Positions 37,082-44,821 of a stretch of DNA of 64,000 bases are shown piece by piece; the first letter of the stretch is position 1, and each line of letters starts with the position of its first letter. The DNA is from an uncultured Paracoccaceae bacterium (GTDB lineage: Bacteria > Pseudomonadota > Alphaproteobacteria > Rhodobacterales > Rhodobacteraceae), in NCBI GenBank assembly GCA_947496605.1, contig CANMDF010000003.1, forward strand, positions 186,001 through 250,000. Direction: 5' to 3'. Both the position numbers and the translations under genes were made by a program. The notes under the pieces were generated by a model. It had not been told where the DNA came from and made no database searches. It was given only the letters and a program-made list of their open reading frames with translations.

Positions 37082-37885
37082 TTAATGCGTCAACGTAGGA
37101 ACGCCAAAGTGATATCCTTGCAAGCAATCGACTTTCAAACTTTGAAGGAATGCCGCCTCTTCCGCCGTCTCAACCCCGTCGGCCACAGCAAACATTTCGA
37201 ACTGGTGGGCAATCATGATCAACGCCTCAACCAGAATCTGATTGTCGGGGTCTGCGTTGATACCCCGGATAAAGCTTTTGTCTATTTTCACGAGGTCGAA
37301 AAAGAATGACTTGAGGTGCCGCATTGCAATCACCCCTGCCCCAAATCCGTCAATGGCAAAGCCCACACCCTTGGGCTGCATGTCGACCATAAAGCGCGTC
37401 ACGTTTTCATAAAGCATCATCGCCGAGGTCTCTGTGATCTCAAAAATGAGCCGGTCCCCTAGGTTGCCATCATCCTGCAAGCCGCGATCCAAAATGCGCC
37501 GCCATTCCCCATCGCCGATAGAACGCGCCGAAATGTTGACCGACAACCGCAATGTGGGGTTTTGACGAAGGTTTTGCAGTGCAAGTTCAAGTGACAGGCA
37601 GTCGATTTCGCGCCCGAGATCAGTTTCCTCAATCTGCGGCATAAAATGTGCTGCCGGTATCAAACGCCCCTCTTCGTCAGAAAGTCGGATCAAACCCTCT
37701 TGAAACGCGACCAGATTGTCTTCTGCTGTGACAATCGGATGAAAGGCCATTTGCCCCCGCCGTTGCGCCAATGCTTCCCTTACCAATCGGATCACATCTG
37801 CATCCCGGCTGGCCATTGCATAGACCAATGGGTCGACCAACGCCTGTGCATCCACTTGTGCAAGGCTAAGCGTGGTGTTTTGCAT
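37082..37885 (-). CDS. Degenerate EAL-domain protein (probable c-di-GMP effector)
   Basis: 267 residues, one EAL domain (about 45-265). The metal and catalytic set is only partly kept: EAL has become EGL (63-65), Asn117 and Glu152 (ITE) are present, DDFG is Asp179-Gly180 (second Asp lost), KID is present (200-202), and EGVE is Asp236-Gly-Val-Glu. Loss of the second metal aspartate makes hydrolysis of c-di-GMP unlikely, so it is probably a binding or regulatory protein. ATG 37885 is chosen (GGAG 7 nt upstream) over 37915. It has no sensory domain. Confidence 0.83.
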   Translation of the reverse strand: MQNTTLSLAQVDAQALVDPLVYAMASRDADVIRLVREALAQRRGQMAFHPIVTAEDNLVAFQEGLIRLSDEEGRLIPAAHFMPQIEETDLGREIDCLSLELALQNLRQNPTLRLSVNISARSIGDGEWRRILDRGLQDDGNLGDRLIFEITETSAMMLYENVTRFMVDMQPKGVGFAIDGFGAGVIAMRHLKSFFFDLVKIDKSFIRGINADPDNQILVEALIMIAHQFEMFAVADGVETAEEAAFLQSLKVDCLQGYHFGVPTLTH

Positions 37886-37953
37886 ATTCGCGCTCCATAC
37901 TAACCCACGCAACATGCCCTAATCGGCACTAACAACGGGTTAAGGACTGGCAG

Positions 37954-38556
37954 ATGACGGAAAGATGCGGCTGGGCCGGACCTGAGCAGATTTACATCGA
38001 TTATCACGACACCGAATGGGGCGTCCCTGAATATGACAGCCGCACTTTATGGGAAAAGTTAATCTTGGACGGGTTTCAAGCAGGGTTGTCTTGGATCACG
38101 ATTCTGAAGAAGCGCGAGAATTTTCGCGCCGCATTTGAGGGTTTTGATCCAGATGTGATCGCCGAGTGGTCTGAGAAAGACGTAAAGCGCCTGTTGAATG
38201 ACGCAGGTATCATTCGTCACCGCGGCAAGATCGAGGCGACGATTGGCAATGCCCGCGCTTGGCAAGAACTGGACGCAAGAATCGGGTTTGATCGCTTCCT
38301 GTGGAACTATGTCGACGGTGTCCCATTGCGAACAACCCACGCCGACCGTGCGCTGATCCCAACCCAATCGGCCATGACGGCGCAGATATCAAAGGACCTG
38401 AAAAAAGCAGGTTTCAAATTCTGCGGTCCCACGATTATCTACGCCTTCATGGAAGCCACCGGATTGATCAACAACCACCTGACCACATGCCCTCGCCATG
38501 CCCCTTGCGCGGCACTCGCCCGTGATCCCAAAGATGTGTGGCCTACCAGCGCTTAA
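37954..38556 (+). CDS. tag: DNA-3-methyladenine glycosylase I
   Basis: 200 residues. All zinc ligands of the Tag family are present: Cys5, His18, His175 and Cys179, with His175 and Cys179 at the same numbers as in E. coli. It excises 3-methyladenine from alkylated DNA. It overlaps the end of moaE on the other strand by 14 nt. Divergent from the EAL gene with a short gap. Confidence 0.94.
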   Translation: MTERCGWAGPEQIYIDYHDTEWGVPEYDSRTLWEKLILDGFQAGLSWITILKKRENFRAAFEGFDPDVIAEWSEKDVKRLLNDAGIIRHRGKIEATIGNARAWQELDARIGFDRFLWNYVDGVPLRTTHADRALIPTQSAMTAQISKDLKKAGFKFCGPTIIYAFMEATGLINNHLTTCPRHAPCAALARDPKDVWPTSA

Positions 38557-38983
38557 GCGCGTCCTCATCAGCGTCTTTGGCGTCGACCCAAGAACCGCCC
38601 TCGTGCGTCACTTCTTTCTTCCAAAACGGCGCACGGGATTTGAGATAATCCATTAGGAAATCCGCTGCCTCAAATGCTGCGGCACGGTGGGCTGATGCGG
38701 TGGCGACCATCATGATCGGCTCGCCGGGTTTCAGCGGGCCGTAACGATGAATGACCAGCACATCGGCCAGCGCCCAGCGCTGCATTGCTTCTCTTGCGAT
38801 CTTGGTAATCGCGCTTTCGGTCATGCCGGGGTAATGCTCAATCAGCATTTCTTGCAGGTCACCTTTCGTGTCGCGCACAACGCCGGTAAAGCTGACAACC
38901 GCGCCAATATCCGTGCGATCTTGGGCAAAGCTGTTCAGCTCAGCACCCGTATCAAAGGCTTCTGATTGCACACGAACGGACAT
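38543..38983 (-). CDS. moaE: Molybdopterin synthase catalytic subunit
   Basis: 146 residues. The catalytic lysine pair is Lys122-Lys123 (FWKKE), with the conserved FTGVVRD and VATASAHRAAAFEAADFLMD blocks. It uses the MoaD thiocarboxylate to turn precursor Z into molybdopterin. It is coupled to moaD (1-nt overlap). The cofactor is needed by the molybdenum hydroxylase encoded at 40057-43632. Confidence 0.95.
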   Translation of the reverse strand: MSVRVQSEAFDTGAELNSFAQDRTDIGAVVSFTGVVRDTKGDLQEMLIEHYPGMTESAITKIAREAMQRWALADVLVIHRYGPLKPGEPIMMVATASAHRAAAFEAADFLMDYLKSRAPFWKKEVTHEGGSWVDAKDADEDALKRW

Positions 38984-39228
38984 TAGCCACCAGTCATCGG
39001 TGGGAAAAACGCGACTTCGCGGACGCCAGCCAAGGGCGCGTCAAAGTCGGACAGTTCTTGATCAAGGGCGACCCGCAACGCGCTGACGTCTGCGAAGGCC
39101 GCAGCATAGCGTTCTTCGCGCGCACTAAGTTCCGCGATCAAATCGTTGACCGTGGCCGCGTCCGTATCGACTGTTTCTTGCGGCAGACCGATGCGTTCAC
39201 GGACCCATGCGAAGTAGACGACATTCAT
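38983..39228 (-). CDS. moaD: Molybdopterin synthase small subunit (sulfur carrier)
   Basis: 81 residues with ubiquitin-like fold and the C-terminal Gly-Gly that is thiocarboxylated. Product VNDLIAELSAREERYAAAFADVSALRVALDQ. It is followed by moaE and overlaps pgsA by 4 nt. A second diglycine-ended MoaD/ThiS-type gene is at 43636-43881. Confidence 0.93.
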   Translation of the reverse strand: MNVVYFAWVRERIGLPQETVDTDAATVNDLIAELSAREERYAAAFADVSALRVALDQELSDFDAPLAGVREVAFFPPMTGG

Positions 39229-39893
39229 GTGTCACCATCCCGCAAATAGGGACGCGATTTGTTGAAGTAGTCCCAACCGGTGACAATCGTCAGCAACGCG
39301 GCGATCCACAGCATGATAATGCCGCCCCACCAACTGATGATCATCCCTTGGTATTTCCACCAAAGGCCCAATTCGTCTGGGCCTGTGCCTTCAATCGCCG
39401 CAGTGACCATCTCTTGGGTCATAGCAAGTGACTGCATCCCGAAGTAATGCTCAAACGCACCCGTCGCAAAAAGCATCGAAATCGCAACCATCTGCGCGGT
39501 TGTCTTCCACTTGGCAAGGTTGGTCACTTTCAAAGTACCCGCCGTGTCACCCAAGAATTCGCGCAGACCTGACACAAAAACCTCGCGGAAGATAATCAAC
39601 GTCGCGGGCAGCAAAATCCACGGGTTCATGCCGGAAAAACCGGTAATCACGACCAGCGCGATGATGACCATCGCCTTATCGGCAATCGGGTCTAGCATCG
39701 TGCCTAGTTTCGTTTCCTGCTTCCATGCGCGTGCCAGATAGCCGTCAAGAAAATCGGTGAAAGCCGCGACCACAAACAGGGTCAGCGCGAACCAATCCGC
39801 CCAAGGCCGTGCGAAATAGAGAAACATCACGACGACGCCGGGGGCTGCGGCAAGCCGCAGGATGGTCAGGATATTTGGCAAGTTGAGTGTCAT
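39225..39893 (-). CDS. pgsA: CDP-diacylglycerol--glycerol-3-phosphate 3-phosphatidyltransferase
   Basis: 222-residue membrane enzyme. The CDP-alcohol phosphotransferase motif DG-x2-AR-x8-G-x3-D-x3-D is exact (Asp50-Gly51, Ala54-Arg55, Gly64, Asp68, Asp72). It makes phosphatidylglycerophosphate, the precursor of phosphatidylglycerol. The ATG at 39893 gives MTLNLPNILTILRL; the longer ORF to 40145 does not look coding. Probably one operon with moaD and moaE. Confidence 0.93.
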   Translation of the reverse strand: MTLNLPNILTILRLAAAPGVVVMFLYFARPWADWFALTLFVVAAFTDFLDGYLARAWKQETKLGTMLDPIADKAMVIIALVVITGFSGMNPWILLPATLIIFREVFVSGLREFLGDTAGTLKVTNLAKWKTTAQMVAISMLFATGAFEHYFGMQSLAMTQEMVTAAIEGTGPDELGLWWKYQGMIISWWGGIIMLWIAALLTIVTGWDYFNKSRPYLRDGDT

Positions 39894-40056
39894 GCACGAG
39901 TGGTAGCGCGGCTCTGCCTCCGATACCAGACCACGCGGCGAGTTTCTGCATGCCGAGGTCGTGATTGGGTTTGACCCTTTGGGGGACTCACGACACAATA
40001 TCGGTAAGGTGGACCAAATATGATCCGCACCGACTACCGATACATGGGAACATCCA

Positions 40057-40920
40057 ATGAGATACGTAAAGCCCGAGAGTTTTGAGGCCGCAGCAACCCT
40101 ATTGCGCGATGAAGACGGCATCTCGCGCATTTTGGCGGGCGGCACCGATGTGCTGGTTCAGCTAAAGGCCGAGATGGTCGAGCCTGATCTGATGGTCGAC
40201 ATGAAGCACCTGCCCGGTATGCGCGACATCGTGGCAGAGGATGGCGGGTTTCGTGTGGGTGCGGCCGTGTCTGGCGCCGAGATGGGCGAACACGCCGCAC
40301 TGAAAATGATGTGGCCGGGTGTGGTTGAGGGGGTCGAGTTGATCGGCTCTTCTCAGGTGCAAAGCCGTGCGACGATGGCAGGGAACCTGTGCACTGGATC
40401 GCCAGCAGGCGATAGTGTGCCAGCGATGGTGACTGCTGGGGCCGTCGCCCGTGTGCAAGGGCCGGACGGTGTACGTGATGTCCCTGTTGTCGATATCCCA
40501 ACTGGACCGGGCAAGAACTCTTTGGCGAAGGGTGAGTTTATCACCTCAATCTTCCTTCCTGCCCGTCCTGAGAATGCATCCGACGCTTACCTGCGCTTTA
40601 TTCCCCGCACCGAGATGGACATCGCGGTGTCTTCCGCTGCTGTAAGCTTGGAATTAGACGGCGCGGGCGTGGTTACATCCGCGCATGTCGCTGTCGGTGC
40701 CGTGGCCCCGACTGTGTTGCTGGTGAAAGACGCAGGCGGCGCTTTGATTGGCTCAAAGCTGGATGACGCCGCCATCGCAGGTCTGGTGCGTGCGGTTGAG
40801 GCCGCTTGTAACCCCATTACCGACAAACGCGGCACGATCGAGTTCCGCACCAAAACAGCAGGCGTGCTGGCCAAACGCGCCGCCCATATCGCATATACCC
40901 GCGCCGGAGGTCAGGCATGA
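40057..40920 (+). CDS. Molybdenum hydroxylase FAD-binding subunit (CoxM-like)
   Basis: 287 residues. FAD-contact motifs AGGTD (about 27-31) and ATMAGNLCTGSPAGD (about 106-120) are those of the FAD subunit of xanthine dehydrogenase-type enzymes. It takes electrons from the 2Fe-2S subunit. It begins a four-gene unit: its end overlaps the 2Fe-2S gene by ATGA, which is 1 nt from the large-subunit gene. The order M-S-L matches CO dehydrogenase-type clusters, but the family has many substrates. Confidence 0.9.
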   Translation: MRYVKPESFEAAATLLRDEDGISRILAGGTDVLVQLKAEMVEPDLMVDMKHLPGMRDIVAEDGGFRVGAAVSGAEMGEHAALKMMWPGVVEGVELIGSSQVQSRATMAGNLCTGSPAGDSVPAMVTAGAVARVQGPDGVRDVPVVDIPTGPGKNSLAKGEFITSIFLPARPENASDAYLRFIPRTEMDIAVSSAAVSLELDGAGVVTSAHVAVGAVAPTVLLVKDAGGALIGSKLDDAAIAGLVRAVEAACNPITDKRGTIEFRTKTAGVLAKRAAHIAYTRAGGQA

Positions 40921-41393
40921 AAACGATCCCTGTAGAGACAACGATCAATGGCGATAGCGCAGAGTTTTTGTGCCATGCGGACGAAAGTCTGCTGGACGTG
41001 CTGCGCGACCGGCTGGGCATGACAGGCTCAAAAGAAGGCTGCGGCACTGGCGATTGCGGTGCGTGTAGCGTGATGCTGAACGGCCGTGTTATGTGTTCCT
41101 GTCTTGTGCTTGGTGTGGAAACGCAAGGGGCTGAGATTGAAACCATCGAAGGCATGGCCAAGGGTGAGGAACTGCATCCGTTACAGCGCGTATTCTTAGA
41201 GGAAGCAGCTCTGCAATGTGGTGTGTGCACGCCGGGTATTCTGGTGGCGGCGAAAGCGCTGCTGGAAAAGAACCCTGATCCTACTGATACCGAGGTCCGC
41301 TATTGGCTGGCCGGCAACCTATGCCGCTGCACCGGCTACGACAAAATCATCAAGGCAGTCCAAACCGCTGCGGCTGAAATGAGGAGCGCGTAA
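40917..41393 (+). CDS. Molybdenum hydroxylase 2Fe-2S subunit (CoxS-like)
   Basis: 158 residues with two [2Fe-2S] sites: the plant-type site (GCGTGDCGACSVMLNGR with a later CSC) and the helical site (QCGVCTPG, NLCRCTGY). This small subunit shuttles electrons between Mo and FAD. Coupled by overlap to the FAD-subunit gene. Confidence 0.94.
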   Translation: MKTIPVETTINGDSAEFLCHADESLLDVLRDRLGMTGSKEGCGTGDCGACSVMLNGRVMCSCLVLGVETQGAEIETIEGMAKGEELHPLQRVFLEEAALQCGVCTPGILVAAKALLEKNPDPTDTEVRYWLAGNLCRCTGYDKIIKAVQTAAAEMRSA

Positions 41394-41394
41394 C

Positions 41395-43632
41395 ATGGCT
41401 TTTGACGCACAAGCAGAGCGCAAGTTTAACATTGTCGGCACGCGGGTCGCGCGGCCTGATGGGATTGATAAGGTCACGGGCAAAGCGGCCTACGGTGCCG
41501 ATATCTCAGCCCCTGGTATGTTGCATGGGCGCATCCTGCGCAGCCCACACGCCCATGCGCGGATCGTGTCGATTGATACGTCTGCCGCTGAGGCGCTTGC
41601 CGGTGTGAAGGCTGTCGTAACGGGCGCTGATCTGGCGCAGCCAGAGGACGAAGGCTTTGCCGATGTCGCGATCAACTGCCTGGCTCGCGACAAAGTGCTC
41701 TATGACGGCCATGCCGTTGCGGCCGTTGCGGCGAAAAGCAAATCTATCGCAAAGCAAGCCATCCGCCTGATCAAGGTAGACTATGAAATCCTGCCCCATG
41801 TGACCGATGTCGATGCGGCCATGAAACCCGACGCGCCTGTCATCCAAGAAGGCCGCGCACTGGAAACCGTGCCCGCAGGCATGTCGCAGAACGTGACCAC
41901 CCATTGCCAGTTCGGGCATGGCGACTTGGACGCAGGTTTTGCCAAGGCGGACAAGATTGTGGAGCGCAGTTTCAAAACCGCAGCCACGCACCAAGGGTAT
42001 ATTGAGCCGCAAGCGTGCATGGCGAGCCTTGGGTCTGACGGGCGAGGCGAGGTTTGGTGCTGCACCCAAGGCCAATACATGGTGCGCGCGAACTGTGCTG
42101 CTGTGTTGGGCGTTGAGGAAAGCCAATTGCGCATCACATCGTCCGAGATCGGTGGCGGTTTCGGCGGTAAAACCTCGACCTTCATCGAACCTGTCGCTTT
42201 GGCCCTGTCCCGCAAGTCGGGCAAGCCCGTCAAGGTCGTGATGACCCGCGATGAGGTGCTGAAGGCGACGGGACCGACCATCTCATCCTCGATGGATATC
42301 AAGATCGGTATGACCAAAGACGGGCGTATCACGGCGGCCCGTGGCGAATTGCGCTATTCTGGCGGGGCGTATCCAAATGCAACCGTTGATATGGGCGCGC
42401 AGGCGGCGTTTGCAGCCTATGATCTGGAAGCGGTGGAAACCGTCGGCTGGAACGCGATGACAAACCGGCCCAAGGAAATACCTTACCGCGCACCGGGTGC
42501 GCCGACCTCGATCTACGCGGTCGAGAGTGTGGTGGATGAGCTGTGTCAGGAGTTGGGGCTCGACCCGCTGGACGTGCGCCTGATGAACGCCGCGCGTAAG
42601 GGCACGTTGTCGTCCTATGGGCCGACCTTTAATGACATCGGCCTGGTCGCCACATTGGAAGCCGCAAAAGCGCATCCGCATTACGCAGCACCTTTGGGGC
42701 CAAACCAAGGACGCGGATTGTCCTGCGGTTTTTGGTTCAACTTTGGCGGCAACACTTGCGTGTCGCTGAATATCAACGATGACGGCACCGTAGGTGTAGT
42801 CGAAGGGAACCCCGATATCGGGGGCTCTCGCGCATCGATCTCGATGATGGCGGCGGAAGAATTGGGCGTGCCTTACGACAAGGTGCGCACCGTGATCGCA
42901 GATACCTCCTCTCTGGGGTTCAACGATATTACCGATGGTAGCCGTGTGACCTTTGCCGTGGGCCTTGCCACGATTGAGGCAGCGCGTGCGGCGATTAATG
43001 AGATGTGTCGCCGTGTTGCGAAAATCTGGGATATCGACGCCGACGCGGTGATCTGGGAGGACGGTTGCGCGAAACCTGCGGGGCCGAATGCAGGCATCCA
43101 TCCGCCAATGACCCTCGCCGAGATTGCAGCGATTGCAGGCAACACCGGCGGGCCGATTGCAGGGCACCATGAGGTAAACGCAGATGGTGCGGGCGTTAGC
43201 TTTGGCGTGCACCTGTGCGACACCGAAGTAGACCCTGAAACAGGGGCCACAAAGATCCTGCGCTACACCGTATTCCAGGATGCAGGCAAAGCCGTGCACC
43301 CCGATTACGTTGAAGGACAGATGCAGGGCGGGGCCGTGCAAGGCATCGGCTGGGCACTGAACGAAGAGTATATCTATGGGACCGACGGGCGTTTGCAGAA
43401 CGCAGGCTTCCTTGACTACCGGGTGCCTGTGGCATCGGACCTGCCGGACATCGAAACAGTCATTTTGGAAATCCCCAACCCCGGCCACCCCTATGGCGTG
43501 CGCGGTGTAGGCGAAACGCCGATTGTGCCTCCCTTGGCTGCGGTCTCAAACGCCGTGTCACGGGCGGCGGGTGTGCGTATGACGGAACTGCCGATGTCGC
43601 CTCCACGCTTGCTGAAAGCAATGACTGGCTAG
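41395..43632 (+). CDS. Molybdenum hydroxylase large (molybdopterin-binding) subunit
   Basis: 745 residues of the xanthine dehydrogenase/CO dehydrogenase-large family. The domain begins with VGTRVARPDGIDKVTGKAAYGADI. The loop that identifies substrate types reads PYRAPGAP (363-370) and is not the AYxCSFR loop of CO dehydrogenase, so CO is unlikely. The near-C-terminal GVGETP holds the conserved base glutamate. Probably hydroxylates an aldehyde or N-heterocycle. The Mo-cofactor supply could come from moaD-moaE and from the MoaD-like gene 3 nt downstream. Substrate unknown. Confidence 0.9.
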   Translation: MAFDAQAERKFNIVGTRVARPDGIDKVTGKAAYGADISAPGMLHGRILRSPHAHARIVSIDTSAAEALAGVKAVVTGADLAQPEDEGFADVAINCLARDKVLYDGHAVAAVAAKSKSIAKQAIRLIKVDYEILPHVTDVDAAMKPDAPVIQEGRALETVPAGMSQNVTTHCQFGHGDLDAGFAKADKIVERSFKTAATHQGYIEPQACMASLGSDGRGEVWCCTQGQYMVRANCAAVLGVEESQLRITSSEIGGGFGGKTSTFIEPVALALSRKSGKPVKVVMTRDEVLKATGPTISSSMDIKIGMTKDGRITAARGELRYSGGAYPNATVDMGAQAAFAAYDLEAVETVGWNAMTNRPKEIPYRAPGAPTSIYAVESVVDELCQELGLDPLDVRLMNAARKGTLSSYGPTFNDIGLVATLEAAKAHPHYAAPLGPNQGRGLSCGFWFNFGGNTCVSLNINDDGTVGVVEGNPDIGGSRASISMMAAEELGVPYDKVRTVIADTSSLGFNDITDGSRVTFAVGLATIEAARAAINEMCRRVAKIWDIDADAVIWEDGCAKPAGPNAGIHPPMTLAEIAAIAGNTGGPIAGHHEVNADGAGVSFGVHLCDTEVDPETGATKILRYTVFQDAGKAVHPDYVEGQMQGGAVQGIGWALNEEYIYGTDGRLQNAGFLDYRVPVASDLPDIETVILEIPNPGHPYGVRGVGETPIVPPLAAVSNAVSRAAGVRMTELPMSPPRLLKAMTG

Positions 43633-43635
43633 GCG

Positions 43636-43881
43636 ATGGTCCGGGTGAAACTCTGGGGATCGCTGCGCGCTTTGGCAGATGGCGAAGAATGGGTCGAAGT
43701 GGAGGCCAGCAATTTCAAGGAATTGCTGGATGCCTTGGCGGAAAAACACCCCGGATTGGCGCCGCAGATCAAACGTGGGGTATCATTGGCGCTGGACGGG
43801 GTGATTTATCGGGAGGCTTGGTTCACGAAGATCGGGCCGGAGAATGAGGTGATTTTGATGCCTTATATGGTGGGGGGTTAG
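43636..43881 (+). CDS. MoaD/ThiS-type sulfur-carrier-like protein, cofactor-gene partner
   Basis: 81 residues with a beta-grasp pattern and a C-terminal Gly-Gly (MPYMVGG). The diglycine end suggests it can be activated as a thiocarboxylate. It starts 3 nt after the hydroxylase large subunit, so the two are certainly one transcript unit. This is a second carrier besides moaD (38983-39228). It may serve a dedicated cofactor or sulfuration step for this hydroxylase, but that is inference. No dedicated MoaE-type partner is next to it. Confidence 0.85.
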   Translation: MVRVKLWGSLRALADGEEWVEVEASNFKELLDALAEKHPGLAPQIKRGVSLALDGVIYREAWFTKIGPENEVILMPYMVGG

Positions 43882-44011
43882 CAAATTTTGGGTCGTGCCA
43901 TGGTTAAATCCGCTGCAAGAAGTCTCTTGTGTTGATCTCTGGAATGAAATTTGCGCCAAAAGGCTCAGTAAAGAGAGCAAATGACAGCTCTTGCTTGCAA
44001 GGTATTGAATA

Positions 44012-44767
44012 GTGACACCACTCATTTCCTTCATCATCGCCACGCATAAACGACCAGCGTCTTTGATCCGCACGATCAATTCTGTCATCGCACAAGGCCC
44101 CGACGCAGAAATTATTGTCGTGGCTGACGAAGGTGACCGGGAAACCCGCGCTGCAGCTGCCGGCGCATTGCGCGAGACTGATATTTTCATTTCCAATCCT
44201 AGCCTGCGTGGCCCATCAGAAAGTCGAAATCTGGGATGCCGATCGGCGCATGGACAATGGCTCTGTTTCTTGGACGATGACGACACGGTCGCGCCGGACT
44301 ACTTGGAGCAGGCCAAGCCGCATCTCGCATCCGGCAGGGTGATCTTTGGCAATTTCATGGTGGCACAGGATGAAGCAGACCTAAGTTTCGCAGAACACAA
44401 ACGCAAGCCATTGGGCAATAAGCCCATTGCATCTATCGAAGTGACTAATTTCATACCAGTGGGTGCGTTTTTTGTGCCCACTGATCTGGCGCAACAAGTG
44501 GCGTTTGACAAGTACCTGCCCAGCCATGAGGACTGGGACTACCTGCTTCAACTTTATGCTCTGGCACCATTTCATCATGCCGACATATGGGGCTTTCGCT
44601 ATCACCGGGCGTCCGGCCCGCATCGCAACACAATGAAACGCGAAGAGCGCCGCCTTGCGTATCTGGCTATCTATAGCCGACATCCCGCCAGCAATGCGGA
44701 TGCTAAGCGTAAACGGGCAGAGTGTCTGGCGCGGATGGGAATTGAGCTTAAGCCGCGCTTCTTGTAG
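44012..44767 (+). CDS. Family 2 glycosyltransferase
   Basis: 251 residues. GT-A fold with FIIATHKRPASLIRTINSVIAQ and the metal-binding acidic run FLDDDDTV (about 88). Adds a sugar to a glycan or lipid. GTG start at 44012. It stands alone 130 nt after the MoaD-like gene, before uvrC (convergent). Sugar and acceptor are unknown. Confidence 0.85.
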   Translation: MTPLISFIIATHKRPASLIRTINSVIAQGPDAEIIVVADEGDRETRAAAAGALRETDIFISNPSLRGPSESRNLGCRSAHGQWLCFLDDDDTVAPDYLEQAKPHLASGRVIFGNFMVAQDEADLSFAEHKRKPLGNKPIASIEVTNFIPVGAFFVPTDLAQQVAFDKYLPSHEDWDYLLQLYALAPFHHADIWGFRYHRASGPHRNTMKREERRLAYLAIYSRHPASNADAKRKRAECLARMGIELKPRFL

Positions 44768-44821
44768 CGCTGGGGGGATAGATCAATCAGTTCCTTTGGA
44801 CATCTTCGATGGGTTCAACCC

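Noticed and set aside
42283..43488. Long minus-strand open frame (401 codons) inside the hydroxylase gene
   Set aside because: It is antisense to a well-supported gene, and its translation is rich in Cys, His and Arg with no known domain. It is a shadow of high-GC codon use.
40057..43632. True CO dehydrogenase (coxMSL)
   Set aside because: The subunit order fits, but the large-subunit loop lacks the AYxCSFR motif, so I kept the broader family name.
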